Source: an uncultured Steroidobacter sp. (GTDB lineage: Bacteria; Pseudomonadota; Gammaproteobacteria; Steroidobacterales; Steroidobacteraceae). From it: a stretch of 34,592 nucleotides of DNA. The position numbers and the translations under genes were made by a program. The DNA lies in the NCBI GenBank assembly GCA_946478975.1, contig CAMLEO010000040.1, forward strand, positions 1 to 34,592, read 5' to 3'. The notes under the pieces are model-generated. The model made no database searches and had not been told where the DNA came from. It worked only from the letters and a program-made list of their open reading frames with translations. Shown here in pieces: positions 17,424-26,049 of the stretch (position 1 is the stretch's first letter; the number at the start of each line of letters is the position of its first letter).

Positions 17424-20366
17424 TCAGAAGCTGGTGCGGAACCCAAGCCGATACGTGCGGCCGAGCGCGTCGTAAAGGAACGGATTGATCGCAATCGACA
17501 CCGTGGTTCCCGGCGCCGGCTCGGGGTCACGATCGAACAAGTTGTCGACCTTGAAGTACGCGATCACATGCTCGGTGGCGCTGAACGTGCCGCCGATGTC
17601 CACATAGGTCGCGCCCTTCATCTGGTTGTTGTCGATCGTCGGCCGTGCGACGGTCGAGACCGGGCAATTGGTCTGGCACTCGATGAACTCGTGCGCATAC
17701 ACGCCGTCGCTGAACCAGCGCTCGGTGATGGCGACGCCGAAGCGGTCGGTGTCCCAGCCTTGGGTGAAATTCACTTTCCAGTCCGGAATACCGCCCGAGG
17801 TCACCGGGTTGCCCAGATTCACGCCGGCGCTTTCGACCGGAATCGTGTTGGGAATGCCCGAGTCGGTGACGAAGCTGATCGCGTGCGTCGCGAGCGCACG
17901 GAACGACAGCATGCCCTCGACGCCGAACGGCGCGAAGTCGGTGCGATAGGTCGCCTCGATGTCCAATCCTTTGTTGCGAGCCTTGGCGAGATTGAACGCC
18001 TGCACGCGCACGAAGTTGGTATTGGGAATCGGGCTGTTCAACAACATCTGCGAGCACAGCTGCTGATTGCCGGCCACGCACAGGTCGACCTGCTGCTGCG
18101 CCGTCAAGGTCGAGATCAGGTTGTCGAGCTTGATGTCGTAATAATCGACCGACGCGCTGAAGCCCGGCAGCCAATCCGGCTCGGACAGCACGATGCCGAA
18201 GGTGGTGTTGCGCGCGATCTCCGGCTTCAGATCGGTGTTGCCGACCGTCATGCCGAGGACGTTGATGTTTTGACCGTTGAACAGGACGGTGTTGTTCACC
18301 ACCACCGGCGGTGCAAACAATTCGCTCAGGTTCGGCGCACGAATGTCACGTGATGTCACCGCACGCAGACTGAAGCCGCTGAGCGGCGTCTTCCAGGTGC
18401 CGCCTACTTTCCACGCCGTCACATCGCCGGCCGTGCTGTACTGGGTTTGTCGAACCGCGGCGTTGAGGTTGGCCTCGCCGAATTTATCCGACTTCAGGAA
18501 CGGCAGGTTCTCTTCGAGATACGCCTCTTTGACGTGATACGAACCTTCGCCGCTGTGATAATTGCCGGCATACCAGTTGTTGCCGGAGACGGTGTTCATC
18601 AGAGGATCGACGGGATAATCTGCCGAGTTGGTGCTGCCCGTCTGCAGCCCGTTGCCATATGGGTCCGAGGTGGTCTTGTATGTTTCCTCGCGATACTCGG
18701 CACCGAATGCCAGCGCGAGCGGCCCGGCCCACAACGAGAACGGCGCGCCGCTGATGTTGAAGCTGACCACATCCTCTTCCTGGCGGGAGCGCTGCTTCGG
18801 CCCGTTCTCGGGCAGCACATACGCGAGCGCCGCGGGATCGAGCTGAACCTGGCCAATGACGTTCAACGGCCGGCAGCCTGCCGCTCGCGCCGCCTCGCTG
18901 CGGCAAACGATCGTGCCATCCGGCAGACGGATTGCATCGATGGCCGCGTTGTAACGCGGCGTCAAAGAAATATTCTCGACGTCGATGCTGGTATCGTTGC
19001 GCCCCGTCGCGTAGTAGCCGTTGTAAGACCAGTCGCTGCCGAACAAATCGAACTGGCCTTCGGCGCCGAGCACGAAGCGCAGCTGCTCGCGCTTGGCATG
19101 CACTTCGATGGTTTCGGGAAAGCCCTCGTTGCTGGTGCCGAATGCAAAACCGCCGGCCGGGCAAGTGGCTTGAATCGACGCCGGCAGATACGGGTTGTCA
19201 CATTGAATGCGCAGGTTGCCGGGCTTCTCGGCGCCGGCATTCGGCTCGTTCATCGACTCCACTTTGGCGGCGTTCACCGTCATATAAACCTGGTGGTTCT
19301 CGCCGATGTCATAACCGAGCCGCGTGTAGCCGACGGTGCGTTCGAGCTCCGCCGCAAGGCTGGGGCCGTGTGCGACGTTGCCGCTCAAATCGCCGCCGAC
19401 GCAAAACGGGCTGATGCAATTGGCGACCTGGCCGTTATGCAGCGGCGTGCCGTTCGAGCCGTATTGAAACTGATACGGCTGACCGTTGGGACCGAACGCC
19501 GTGCCTTGCAGCGGACCGTTGGTGATCAAGCCATAGCCCGTGTACTGCATCTGCTGGGCATTGTTGATGACGAAATATTGCGGCCGGCCATCGTTGGTCT
19601 GGCTGATCGGGCGCACTTGCATGGCCGGTGTTTTGAACCAGTCGCGGCCATGTGCGGCGGAGCCGCCGCCGAAGCCGCCGTCATGCACGCCGTCTTCTTT
19701 GCTGTATTCGCCGCTCACCTGGACATGCAGCTTGTCGCCCAGGAACACGCCGCCCCACGCTGCCTGGCCGGTGATGCTGTCGTCGTCGCCGTAGGTCGTC
19801 TGCCCCGCTTCGACGTTGGTTTTGAATCCGACGAACTCTTTGTCGGTGATGAAGTTGACGACGCCGCCGATCGCATCCGAACCGTACGACGCGGACGCGC
19901 CGCCGGTGACGACATCGACGCGCTTTACCAGCAACTGCGGAAACTGGCTCACGTCCACCACGTTGGTGACATTCGCCGGCGTCACGCGCTGGCCGTCGAG
20001 CATGGTCAGCGTGCGGATCGTGCCCAGGTTGCGCAGGCTGAAAGAGCTCAAGCCCTGCATGCCGCTGCTGGTGCTGTTGACGAACGTCCTGCGGCCGGTG
20101 CTGCCCTGGAGCACCGGCAGCTCGGCGATGGTGTTGAACAGATTCGGCGCGGCGGCTTTTTCGATATCGGCCGCCGTGATCATCGAAGTGGGCGTGGGCT
20201 GACTGAATCCTGTGGTGGTGATGCGGGAGCCAGTCACCACGACTTCGGAAATAGCGTTTTCGGACTCGGTATCGGGTGCATCCGCCGCGCCGCTGCGGCC
20301 TGATGCTCCCATCAAAGCTAACGTGGACACGAAATAAACCGGCAAGTCACGTCTCGCTCGTTGCAT
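17424..20366 (-). CDS. TonB-dependent receptor (no STN domain)
   Basis: The protein has 980 residues. After a signal peptide (MQRARRDLPVYFVSTLALMG, cleaving near SGAADA) it goes straight to the TonB-box and plug: ISEVVVTGSRITTTGFSQPTP, then FSLRNLGTIRTLTMLDGQRV and VDVVTGGASASYGSDAIGG. The barrel ends YRLGFRTSF with terminal Phe. There is no STN domain, so it should be controlled by a conventional regulator, not by FecI/FecR. It is followed by GntP permease and GH20 genes, giving a three-gene import and hydrolysis operon, and is preceded by an RpiR regulator on the same strand. The ATG at 20366 has GGTGGA seven bases upstream; GTG at 20378 is an alternative. Substrate is inferred to be an amino-sugar-containing glycan or glycopeptide. 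Confidence 0.92.
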   Translation of the reverse strand: MQRARRDLPVYFVSTLALMGASGRSGAADAPDTESENAISEVVVTGSRITTTGFSQPTPTSMITAADIEKAAAPNLFNTIAELPVLQGSTGRRTFVNSTSSGMQGLSSFSLRNLGTIRTLTMLDGQRVTPANVTNVVDVSQFPQLLVKRVDVVTGGASASYGSDAIGGVVNFITDKEFVGFKTNVEAGQTTYGDDDSITGQAAWGGVFLGDKLHVQVSGEYSKEDGVHDGGFGGGSAAHGRDWFKTPAMQVRPISQTNDGRPQYFVINNAQQMQYTGYGLITNGPLQGTAFGPNGQPYQFQYGSNGTPLHNGQVANCISPFCVGGDLSGNVAHGPSLAAELERTVGYTRLGYDIGENHQVYMTVNAAKVESMNEPNAGAEKPGNLRIQCDNPYLPASIQATCPAGGFAFGTSNEGFPETIEVHAKREQLRFVLGAEGQFDLFGSDWSYNGYYATGRNDTSIDVENISLTPRYNAAIDAIRLPDGTIVCRSEAARAAGCRPLNVIGQVQLDPAALAYVLPENGPKQRSRQEEDVVSFNISGAPFSLWAGPLALAFGAEYREETYKTTSDPYGNGLQTGSTNSADYPVDPLMNTVSGNNWYAGNYHSGEGSYHVKEAYLEENLPFLKSDKFGEANLNAAVRQTQYSTAGDVTAWKVGGTWKTPLSGFSLRAVTSRDIRAPNLSELFAPPVVVNNTVLFNGQNINVLGMTVGNTDLKPEIARNTTFGIVLSEPDWLPGFSASVDYYDIKLDNLISTLTAQQQVDLCVAGNQQLCSQMLLNSPIPNTNFVRVQAFNLAKARNKGLDIEATYRTDFAPFGVEGMLSFRALATHAISFVTDSGIPNTIPVESAGVNLGNPVTSGGIPDWKVNFTQGWDTDRFGVAITERWFSDGVYAHEFIECQTNCPVSTVARPTIDNNQMKGATYVDIGGTFSATEHVIAYFKVDNLFDRDPEPAPGTTVSIAINPFLYDALGRTYRLGFRTSF

Positions 20367-20412
20367 CTGACAATCCACCCTGGTCGGTTGTTATTTATCG
20401 CAAGCGGCACCG

Positions 20413-20453
20413 TTGATTGAGCATAAACACGCTTTTGCGTCACCGTCAATCAA
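20413..20453 (-). promoter_or_regulatory. Predicted sigma-70 promoter and inverted repeat upstream of the TonB receptor
   Basis: On the minus strand TTGACG (20449-20444) and TATGCT (20425-20420) are 18 bases apart, a fair sigma-70 promoter about 54 bases before the receptor start. A perfect 8-bp inverted repeat brackets it: TTGATTGA at 20413-20420 and TCAATCAA at 20446-20453 on the plus strand. One arm overlaps the -35 and the other abuts the -10. The arms are 33 bp apart centre to centre, about three helical turns. ACGCTTTTGCGT lies between them as a small nested palindrome. The role as an operator is inference. Confidence 0.45.
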
Positions 20454-20479
20454 AAACACGTCATTCATGTTTGTATTGT

Positions 20480-20487
20480 TACATTTC
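20480..20487. promoter_or_regulatory. Possible RpiR half-site upstream of the TonB receptor
   Basis: TACATTTC matches the core of the two direct repeats in the RpiR/RidA intergenic space (21587-21597 and 21608-21618). It lies about 30 bases upstream of the predicted -35 of the receptor. A single eight-base match could be chance. Confidence 0.3.
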
Positions 20488-20568
20488 GGGACGCACGGCC
20501 GGCGATAGACCGTTGAATTCTCATTGGGTCTGGCGCCGTGCTGAGGGGATCTACGAAGCCGGCCCGAA

Positions 20569-21495
20569 TCAATCGCCGATGGGCTGTTGAGGCGCTATGC
20601 CGTGCAGCCAGGCGACGCTGCCGCGCATCCGGCGCAAGGCGACGTGCGCTCGTTCGCCAACGACGGCGGCGACGGCATGTGCGAGCCGATCGATCACGAA
20701 CAGCTGCGCGAATCGCATCGGGTTCGGCTGGAACTCTTCGGCGCCCGCCGCCTGCAGGCCCACGTGCAAACAGATATCCGCATCGCGCCCGAGCGGCGTG
20801 TCTTTATCGGTGATGGCGATGCAGGTCGCCTTGTAGTACTTGGCGAGCTCCAGGCTCTCCTGCAACTCCCGCGGGCGGCCGGTCGAGGAAATGAACAACG
20901 CCACGTCGCCTTCGCTCAGGATCGCCGCCGACATGCGCTGGGTGTAGCCGTCGGTGAACACCATGATGGGGATGTTGAATCGGAACAGCCGGTTGTGCGC
21001 CTCGGCGGCCAGCGCCGCGGAACTGCCGCCGATGCCGTAAACCACGACTCTTCCAGCCTTTGCGATCGCCTGCGCGCTGCTCAGCAAATCCTTGTTGGAG
21101 AGCGTTGCTCGCGTACGCGTGAGCGCTTCGATGATGGTCTCGAACACGCGATCGTCATTGAGATCTTTAGCGCCGGCCGGAAGCTCGCCGCTGCTCGCGG
21201 GCCGCGTGGCTCGCGCCGCCTGATCGCTCATCGCCTGCGTCAGCGCCAGCTCCTGGATCAAGCGGAACTTCAGGTCTTTGAAGCCTTCGCAGCCGACCGC
21301 ACGACAGAACCGCAGGATGGTCGGCTCGCTGACGCCGAGATCGGCCGCGATGCCGCGCACGCTCGATCTCACGAAGTCGCTCGGCGACTCCAGCAGCTTC
21401 TTCGCGATCCGGATCTCGGAGCGGGTCATCGAGTCCATCATGTGCTCGAGCCGCGGCAGAATATCGGCGCTTTCCTGGGTCCGTGTTTTTTTCAT
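20569..21495 (-). CDS. RpiR/MurR-family transcriptional regulator with SIS domain
   Basis: The protein has 308 residues. The N-terminal RpiR helix-turn-helix (about 15-90) has MTRSEIRIAKKLLESPSDFV and GIAADLGVSEPTILRFCRAV. A sugar isomerase (SIS) domain follows (about 125-265), with RVVVYGIGGSSAALAAEAHN, DVALFISSTGRPRELQESLE and CIAITDKDTPLG. SIS domains bind phosphosugars, so the effector is probably a sugar phosphate; in relatives such as MurR it is an amino-sugar phosphate. The gene is co-directional with the receptor/permease/hexosaminidase operon and divergent from RidA, so it sits at the control point of both arms. I chose ATG 21495 (GGGG four bases upstream); ATG 21510 is also possible. 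The long upstream open frame to 21744 crosses the RidA start and is not coding. Confidence 0.92.
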   Translation of the reverse strand: MKKTRTQESADILPRLEHMMDSMTRSEIRIAKKLLESPSDFVRSSVRGIAADLGVSEPTILRFCRAVGCEGFKDLKFRLIQELALTQAMSDQAARATRPASSGELPAGAKDLNDDRVFETIIEALTRTRATLSNKDLLSSAQAIAKAGRVVVYGIGGSSAALAAEAHNRLFRFNIPIMVFTDGYTQRMSAAILSEGDVALFISSTGRPRELQESLELAKYYKATCIAITDKDTPLGRDADICLHVGLQAAGAEEFQPNPMRFAQLFVIDRLAHAVAAVVGERAHVALRRMRGSVAWLHGIAPQQPIGD

Positions 21496-21586
21496 ATCGC
21501 CCCATCTCATCGAATCCAACCGTGCAGTGGGACAGGAAGTTACCTCAGCGGCACGACCGGCGTCACCTCGCAGCATGTCATTTCCG

Positions 21587-21618
21587 CTACATTTCTGTTT
21601 GACGACACTACATTTCTG
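21587..21618. promoter_or_regulatory. Tandem 11-bp operator-like repeat between RpiR and RidA genes
   Basis: CTACATTTCTG occurs twice exactly, at 21587-21597 and 21608-21618, with a 21-bp period (two helical turns). A third partial copy, CATTTC at 21579-21584, lies 11 bp before the first. The repeats flank the predicted -35 of RidA, and the second sits between -35 and -10. This is a good place for RpiR to bind. Confidence 0.6.
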
Positions 21619-21627
21619 ATGGATCAT
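21599..21627 (+). promoter_or_regulatory. Predicted sigma-70 promoter of the RidA operon
   Basis: TTGACG (21599-21604), a 17-base spacer, then GATCAT (21622-21627), 38 bases before the RidA start. The -35 is strong and the -10 is weak (4 of 6), which fits a regulated promoter. It is interleaved with the CTACATTTCTG repeats. Confidence 0.45.
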
Positions 21628-21664
21628 CGGCCGCAACGATGGGGTACGACCGTGAGGAGATGCT

Positions 21665-22054
21665 GTGTCGATCGAACGTATTGGCGGAGCGAGAACCGGG
21701 ACCGGCGGCCAGCCGCTGCCCTTCTGCCAGGCCACCATCGCCAACGGTTTTGTGTTCGTTTCCGGGCAGGTCGCGCTCGGCGATGACGGCGAAGTAATTG
21801 AAGGCGGCGTGGTCGCGCAAACCCATCACGTCATCCAAAGCATCATCGCCATCCTGGAAAAGGCCGGCTGCACCCTGAAGGACGTGGTCAAAGCAAACGT
21901 CTGGCTCGACGACACGCGCGATTTCCCGGCATTCAACCGCGTCTACGCCAGTTATTTCAAAGAAGCATTGCCGGCGCGCGCCTGCGTGCAGTCCGCGCTG
22001 ATGGTCGATGCCAAAGTCGAGATCGAAGTGATCGCCCTGCAACCTGGCAGGTGA
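21665..22054 (+). CDS. ridA: RidA-family (YjgF/YER057c/UK114) enamine/imine deaminase
   Basis: The protein has 129 residues, the usual length. Family signatures include FVFVSGQVAL (30-38), the stretch KDVVKANVWLDDTRDFPAFN, and PARACVQSALMVDAKVEIEVIA near the end, with the substrate-carboxylate-binding Arg105 and Glu119. RidA proteins hydrolyse the 2-aminoacrylate-type enamines and imines released by PLP dehydratases and amino-acid oxidases, yielding keto acids and ammonia. The next gene encodes a D-serine-dehydratase-fold PLP enzyme, so the pairing makes chemical sense. The start is GTG at 21665 with AGGAG about six bases upstream. It begins the plus-strand operon that is divergent from the RpiR gene, and its last bases carry the ribosome-binding site of the next gene. 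Confidence 0.93.
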   Translation: MSIERIGGARTGTGGQPLPFCQATIANGFVFVSGQVALGDDGEVIEGGVVAQTHHVIQSIIAILEKAGCTLKDVVKANVWLDDTRDFPAFNRVYASYFKEALPARACVQSALMVDAKVEIEVIALQPGR

Positions 22055-22059
22055 ACGCC

Positions 22060-23343
22060 ATGCATCTCAGCGATATCGCCAATGCCGATCTGCCCCCGGG
22101 CACCAAGGGGCTGCCGCTGGATAATTCCATCCGGTGCGTCGGCGATATCGCGGGGCGTCGCTTCAATCTCTTGCGCGGCGACCTGCCGATGCCGGTCGCA
22201 GTGCTGAAACGTTCGGCACTCGACAACAACTTGAGAGAGATGCAGGCGTACATCGAACGCGCCGGCGTGAAGCTCGCGCCGCACGCCAAGACGACCATGT
22301 GTCCGCAGTTGTTCAAGCGCCAGCTCGACCACGGCGCATGGGGACTCACGGTCGCAACCATGACGCAGTTCAAGGTGTGTCATGACCTCGGCGTGTCCAA
22401 TCTCATCCTCGCCAATCAATTGGTCGGCAAAGCCGAAATCGCTGGCCTCGCTCGCCTGTGGGCGCAGACGCCGTATCGTGCTTATTACGTGCTGGTCGAC
22501 AGCATCGAAGGCGCGCGCGCGATCTCCGATGGCTTTGGTAAAACTGCGGGCGCGCCGCCGGCACGACTGCTGATCGAAATGGGCATGCCGAACTCCCGCT
22601 GCGGAGTTCGCTCGCTCGATGAAGCTGTCGCGCTCGCACGAGCGATTCAAGCACTGCCCTACGTCGAACTGCACGGCGTCGAAGGCTACGAAGGTTTGAT
22701 CGTCACCAATCAAGCGGAACGCGATGCCAGCGCGGTGCTGAGCTACTTACGAACCATCATGCAGCTCTGCGACGCGCTGTCCGCAGAGGGATTGTTTGCA
22801 GCCCCGGATCAAATCATCGTCAGCGCCGGCGGCTCAGCTTATTACGACTTGGTTGCGCACGTGCTGTCCAGCAAATCGCCAGGCATCGTACCGATCCTGC
22901 GCAGCGGCTGTTACGTGACGCACGACATCGGTTTTTATCGTCGCTTGCTCACACACATTCAACGCCGCGCGGTCGAAGGGCCTGCCCCCCGGCTCGTTCC
23001 CGCGCTGGAAGTGTGGTCGCGCGTGATTTCGCGCCCTCAGCCGAACCAGGCCATCGTGCTGATGGGCAAGCGCGATGTTTCTTTCGACATCGACCTGCCG
23101 GTGGCGCGCTGGTGGTTTCGTGACGGCCGTCATGACGCGCCGCTGGCCATCGAAGGTTTGAGCGTCGACAAGCTCAACGACCAGCACGCCTGGCTGAGCG
23201 TCCCCAGCGACGCGGAGCTCCAGGTCGGCGATCTGCTCGGCTTTCATATCTCGCACCCCTGCACCACGTTCGACAAGTGGTCGCTGCTGATGGAGGTCGA
23301 CGACGACTACACCATCGTCGGCGGCCTCAAGACGTTTTTCTAG
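22060..23343 (+). CDS. D-threonine aldolase/D-serine dehydratase-fold PLP enzyme (D-amino acid deaminase-like)
   Basis: The protein has 427 residues. An alanine-racemase-type N-terminal barrel (about 45-290) carries the PLP lysine, Lys77, in KLAPHAKTTMCPQL; the matching motif in D-threonine aldolases and DSD1-type dehydratases is PHAKTH. The C-terminal D-ser_dehydrat domain contains His399 and Cys401 in ISHPCTTFDKW, equivalent to the zinc ligands (H-x-C) of eukaryotic D-serine dehydratase. So it should act on a D-3-hydroxy amino acid, by dehydration/deamination or retro-aldol cleavage; sequence alone does not decide which. The start is ATG 22060 with AGGTGA upstream; GTG 22051 overlaps the RidA stop and is an alternative. 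Its position right after RidA favours a dehydratase that releases an enamine. Confidence 0.88.
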   Translation: MHLSDIANADLPPGTKGLPLDNSIRCVGDIAGRRFNLLRGDLPMPVAVLKRSALDNNLREMQAYIERAGVKLAPHAKTTMCPQLFKRQLDHGAWGLTVATMTQFKVCHDLGVSNLILANQLVGKAEIAGLARLWAQTPYRAYYVLVDSIEGARAISDGFGKTAGAPPARLLIEMGMPNSRCGVRSLDEAVALARAIQALPYVELHGVEGYEGLIVTNQAERDASAVLSYLRTIMQLCDALSAEGLFAAPDQIIVSAGGSAYYDLVAHVLSSKSPGIVPILRSGCYVTHDIGFYRRLLTHIQRRAVEGPAPRLVPALEVWSRVISRPQPNQAIVLMGKRDVSFDIDLPVARWWFRDGRHDAPLAIEGLSVDKLNDQHAWLSVPSDAELQVGDLLGFHISHPCTTFDKWSLLMEVDDDYTIVGGLKTFF

Positions 23344-23359
23344 AGCTCGCAGTTCCGTA

Positions 23360-24814
23360 ATGACAATTTCCATTCGCGCCGATGTCATCCTCAAAGGCGG
23401 ACAGGTTATCGATGGCACCGGCCGGCCCGCTTTCGCGGCGGACGTGGCTCTCAGCGGCGACACCATCGTCGCGCTCGGCGATCTCGCACACGTCAGGGCG
23501 AAAGAAACTATTGATGTCCGAGGCCTCGCCGTCGCGCCGGGCTTCATCGACGTGCACACGCATGACGACCTGATCTGCATCACGCAGCCGGAGATGATTC
23601 CGAAGATCAGCCAGGGCGTGACCACGCTGGTCGTCGGCAACTGCGGCATCTCGGCGGCGCCGCTGCGTTTTGCCAACGGTGTCAGCGAGCCGTTCAATCT
23701 GCTCGGTCAGCAAGCGGACTTCGCTTACGACAGCTTCGCCAGCTATCGCAAGGCCATCGAAGCGACCTCGCCGCGTGTGAACGTCGCTGCACTGGTCGGG
23801 CATTCGACGCTTCGAGTGCGCTGTGTGGAAGATCTGGAACGGCCCGCCAACGCGCACGAGCTGGAAGAAATGAACGTCCTGTTGCGACAGGCGCTCGACC
23901 AAGGTGCGGTCGGTATGAGCTCCGGCGTGTTCTACGCTCCGGCGCAGGCCGCCGATGTTCACGAGCTCAGCGTGCTCGCCTACACCGTCGGCAACGCCGG
24001 CGGCGTTTGCACAGCTCATATTCGTGACGAGCGTGAAGGCATGGTCGAGGCGTTGAAGGAAGCGTTTGCTGTCACCAAGCCGCGCCGGACGCCGCTGATT
24101 CTGTCGCATCTCAAATGCGCCGGCGTGCGCAACTGGGGTCGAGCCGGTGAGACGCTCGAATTGATCGATACCGCGCGCCGCTCACAACCCGTGCATCTCG
24201 ATTGCTATCCGTACACCGCCGGCTCGACCGTCATTCGCCCGGACCTGGCCGATGGCGAGGTCGAGATCCTGATCAACTGGTCCACGCCGCATCCGGAAAT
24301 GGGCGGCCGCACGTTGAAAAGCATCGCCGAAGAATGGGGAATGTCACAAGCCGCCGCTGCCGAGCAGCTGATGCCGGGCGGCGCCAGCTATTTTCAGATG
24401 CACGAGCAGGATATGCGCCAGATCATGCAGCACCACTGCTGCATGATCGGTTCCGACGGCCTGCCGCACGACACTCTGCCCCATCCGCGACTATGGGGGA
24501 CGTTTCCTCGCGTGTTGGGCCGATATGCGCGTGACTTGAAAGTGATGAGCCTGGAAGCGGCTGTTCACAAAATGACCGGGCTGTCGGCGGCGACGTTTTC
24601 TTTGCTCGATCGCGGCCGGATCGCGCCGGGCATGAAAGCGGATATCACCGTGTTCAATCCGGCAACCATCATCGATCGTGCGACCTACGAAAGCCCGACG
24701 CAGCTGGCCGAAGGCGTGGTGCACGTGTTCGTCAATGGCACGCTCGCCTGGCACGAGCAAGCGGCGACGCCGGTGCGCAGCGGCCGGTTTCTGGCACGCG
24801 CCCACGCTTCGTAA
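23360..24814 (+). CDS. N-acyl-D-amino-acid deacylase (D-aminoacylase), amidohydrolase superfamily
   Basis: The protein has 484 residues, the usual length for D-aminoacylases. Metal and catalytic residues line up by number with the well-studied Alcaligenes enzyme: His66 and His68 in FIDVHTHDD, Cys95 in VVGNCGISAAP (C96 in that enzyme), His220 in CTAHIRDE, His250 in ILSHLKCAG and Asp366 in MIGSDGLPHD. The family hydrolyses N-acetyl- or other N-acyl-D-amino acids to the free D-amino acid and a carboxylate; D-glutamate- and D-aspartate-specific forms exist and cannot be separated here. It follows the PLP enzyme by 16 bases, so deacylation probably feeds the deaminase. The ribosome-binding site before ATG 23360 is weak, but the start fits the family N terminus (ADVILKGGQVIDGTG). 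Confidence 0.92.
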   Translation: MTISIRADVILKGGQVIDGTGRPAFAADVALSGDTIVALGDLAHVRAKETIDVRGLAVAPGFIDVHTHDDLICITQPEMIPKISQGVTTLVVGNCGISAAPLRFANGVSEPFNLLGQQADFAYDSFASYRKAIEATSPRVNVAALVGHSTLRVRCVEDLERPANAHELEEMNVLLRQALDQGAVGMSSGVFYAPAQAADVHELSVLAYTVGNAGGVCTAHIRDEREGMVEALKEAFAVTKPRRTPLILSHLKCAGVRNWGRAGETLELIDTARRSQPVHLDCYPYTAGSTVIRPDLADGEVEILINWSTPHPEMGGRTLKSIAEEWGMSQAAAAEQLMPGGASYFQMHEQDMRQIMQHHCCMIGSDGLPHDTLPHPRLWGTFPRVLGRYARDLKVMSLEAAVHKMTGLSAATFSLLDRGRIAPGMKADITVFNPATIIDRATYESPTQLAEGVVHVFVNGTLAWHEQAATPVRSGRFLARAHAS

Positions 24815-24891
24815 GCGGCATCTCACGTCGGGCTGGACTTCCGTGCTGAGTCCGGCAATCCTGGGCGCACTCCCGGGCCAGGAGAGTGCTC

Positions 24892-26049
24892 ATGTCTGCT
24901 GCCATTCGTCCCGTGTCGTCGCAAACCACCGCGCCGGTCGCCGATCCGGCCGTGGGCCTGCCGGCTTGGATCTATCACGATCGCGACTTCTTCGAACTGG
25001 AGAAGCGCTCGATATTTCGCACCAGCTGGCAGCTGGTGTGTCATGGCAGCGATATCCCCAAGCCCGGCGACTATCACTGCTTCGACATGCTCGGCGAGTC
25101 CATCGTTGCGCTCCGCGGCCGCGACGGTGAGATCCGGAGCTTTCATAATGTATGCCGCCACCGCGCCTCGCGCCTGCTGGAAGGGCCGAGCGGCCACTGC
25201 GGCGGGCGCATCACCTGCCCTTATCACGCCTGGACGTATTCGCTCGACGGCCGGTTGATCGGCGTCCCTCATCGCGAAACATTCCGCGATCTGAAACCGG
25301 AGCTGCACGGCCTGGTGCCGCTGGAGCAGGAGATCTACCACGGCTTCGTTTTCGTGCGGCTGGAGCCCGGCCTGCCGAGCGTTGCGGAGATGTTCGCTCC
25401 ATACGCCGACGATCTCGCCGCGTATCGCATGGAAGAACTCGTGCCCCAGGGCCGAGTCACTTTGCGTCCGCGCACGGTGAACTGGAAAAACGTTGCCGAC
25501 AATTATTCCGATGGCATGCACATCGACGTTGCGCATCCCGGGCTCAATCGCCTGTTCGGCAAGACCTACGGCATCGAAGCGCAGCCCTGGGTCGACAAGA
25601 TGTGGGGCCATCTGCAGGACGCGCCGCGCAGCAGCTGGTCGGAGCGCCTGTATCAAAAGCTGCTGCCGGCAGTGGACTATCTGCCGCCGGAGCGACAGAA
25701 GCTGTGGACGTACTTCAAGCTCTGGCCCAACGTCGCGCTCGACATCTATCCCGACCAGATCGATTTCATGCAGTTCATTCCCGTGTCCCCGACCGAAACG
25801 ATGATTCGCGAGATCGCCTATGTGCATCCCGACACGCGACGTGAGATGCGTGCCGCGCGTTATTTGAACTGGCGCATCAACCGGCAGGTGAACAAAGAGG
25901 ACACGACGCTGATCTCGCGCGTGCAGGCGGGCATGAGCTCCAGCAGTTATTCGGTCGGCCCGTTGAGCGAAAGCGAAGTGTGCCTGCGCAGCTTCACTCG
26001 TCGCATGCATGAAATGATTCCGGAGAGCCGCAGTGTCCGCAAAGTGTGA
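24892..26049 (+). CDS. Rieske non-haem iron oxygenase, alpha subunit type
   Basis: The protein has 385 residues. The Rieske [2Fe-2S] domain (about 45-150) has ligands Cys88, His90, Cys109 and His112 (VCRHRAS and CPYHAWTYS). The catalytic domain shows the mononuclear iron motif NVADNYSDGMHIDVAH with His210 and His215; the bridging Asp203 is present in the usual place. Relatives include aromatic-ring hydroxylases and the amine oxygenases (choline monooxygenase, betaine, stachydrine and carnitine oxygenases). The substrate cannot be assigned from sequence. No dedicated reductase or ferredoxin is encoded nearby. ATG 24892 has GGAGAG six bases upstream. The gene lies 77 bases after the D-aminoacylase and overlaps the next gene by 17 bases, so it belongs to this operon or a sub-operon of it. 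Confidence 0.92.
   Translation: MSAAIRPVSSQTTAPVADPAVGLPAWIYHDRDFFELEKRSIFRTSWQLVCHGSDIPKPGDYHCFDMLGESIVALRGRDGEIRSFHNVCRHRASRLLEGPSGHCGGRITCPYHAWTYSLDGRLIGVPHRETFRDLKPELHGLVPLEQEIYHGFVFVRLEPGLPSVAEMFAPYADDLAAYRMEELVPQGRVTLRPRTVNWKNVADNYSDGMHIDVAHPGLNRLFGKTYGIEAQPWVDKMWGHLQDAPRSSWSERLYQKLLPAVDYLPPERQKLWTYFKLWPNVALDIYPDQIDFMQFIPVSPTETMIREIAYVHPDTRREMRAARYLNWRINRQVNKEDTTLISRVQAGMSSSSYSVGPLSESEVCLRSFTRRMHEMIPESRSVRKV

Noticed and set aside
18447..20303. Open frame of 618 codons on the plus strand
   Set aside because: It is antisense to the TonB receptor at 17424-20366, which has signal peptide, plug and terminal Phe. The plus-strand product has no domain and no start signal.
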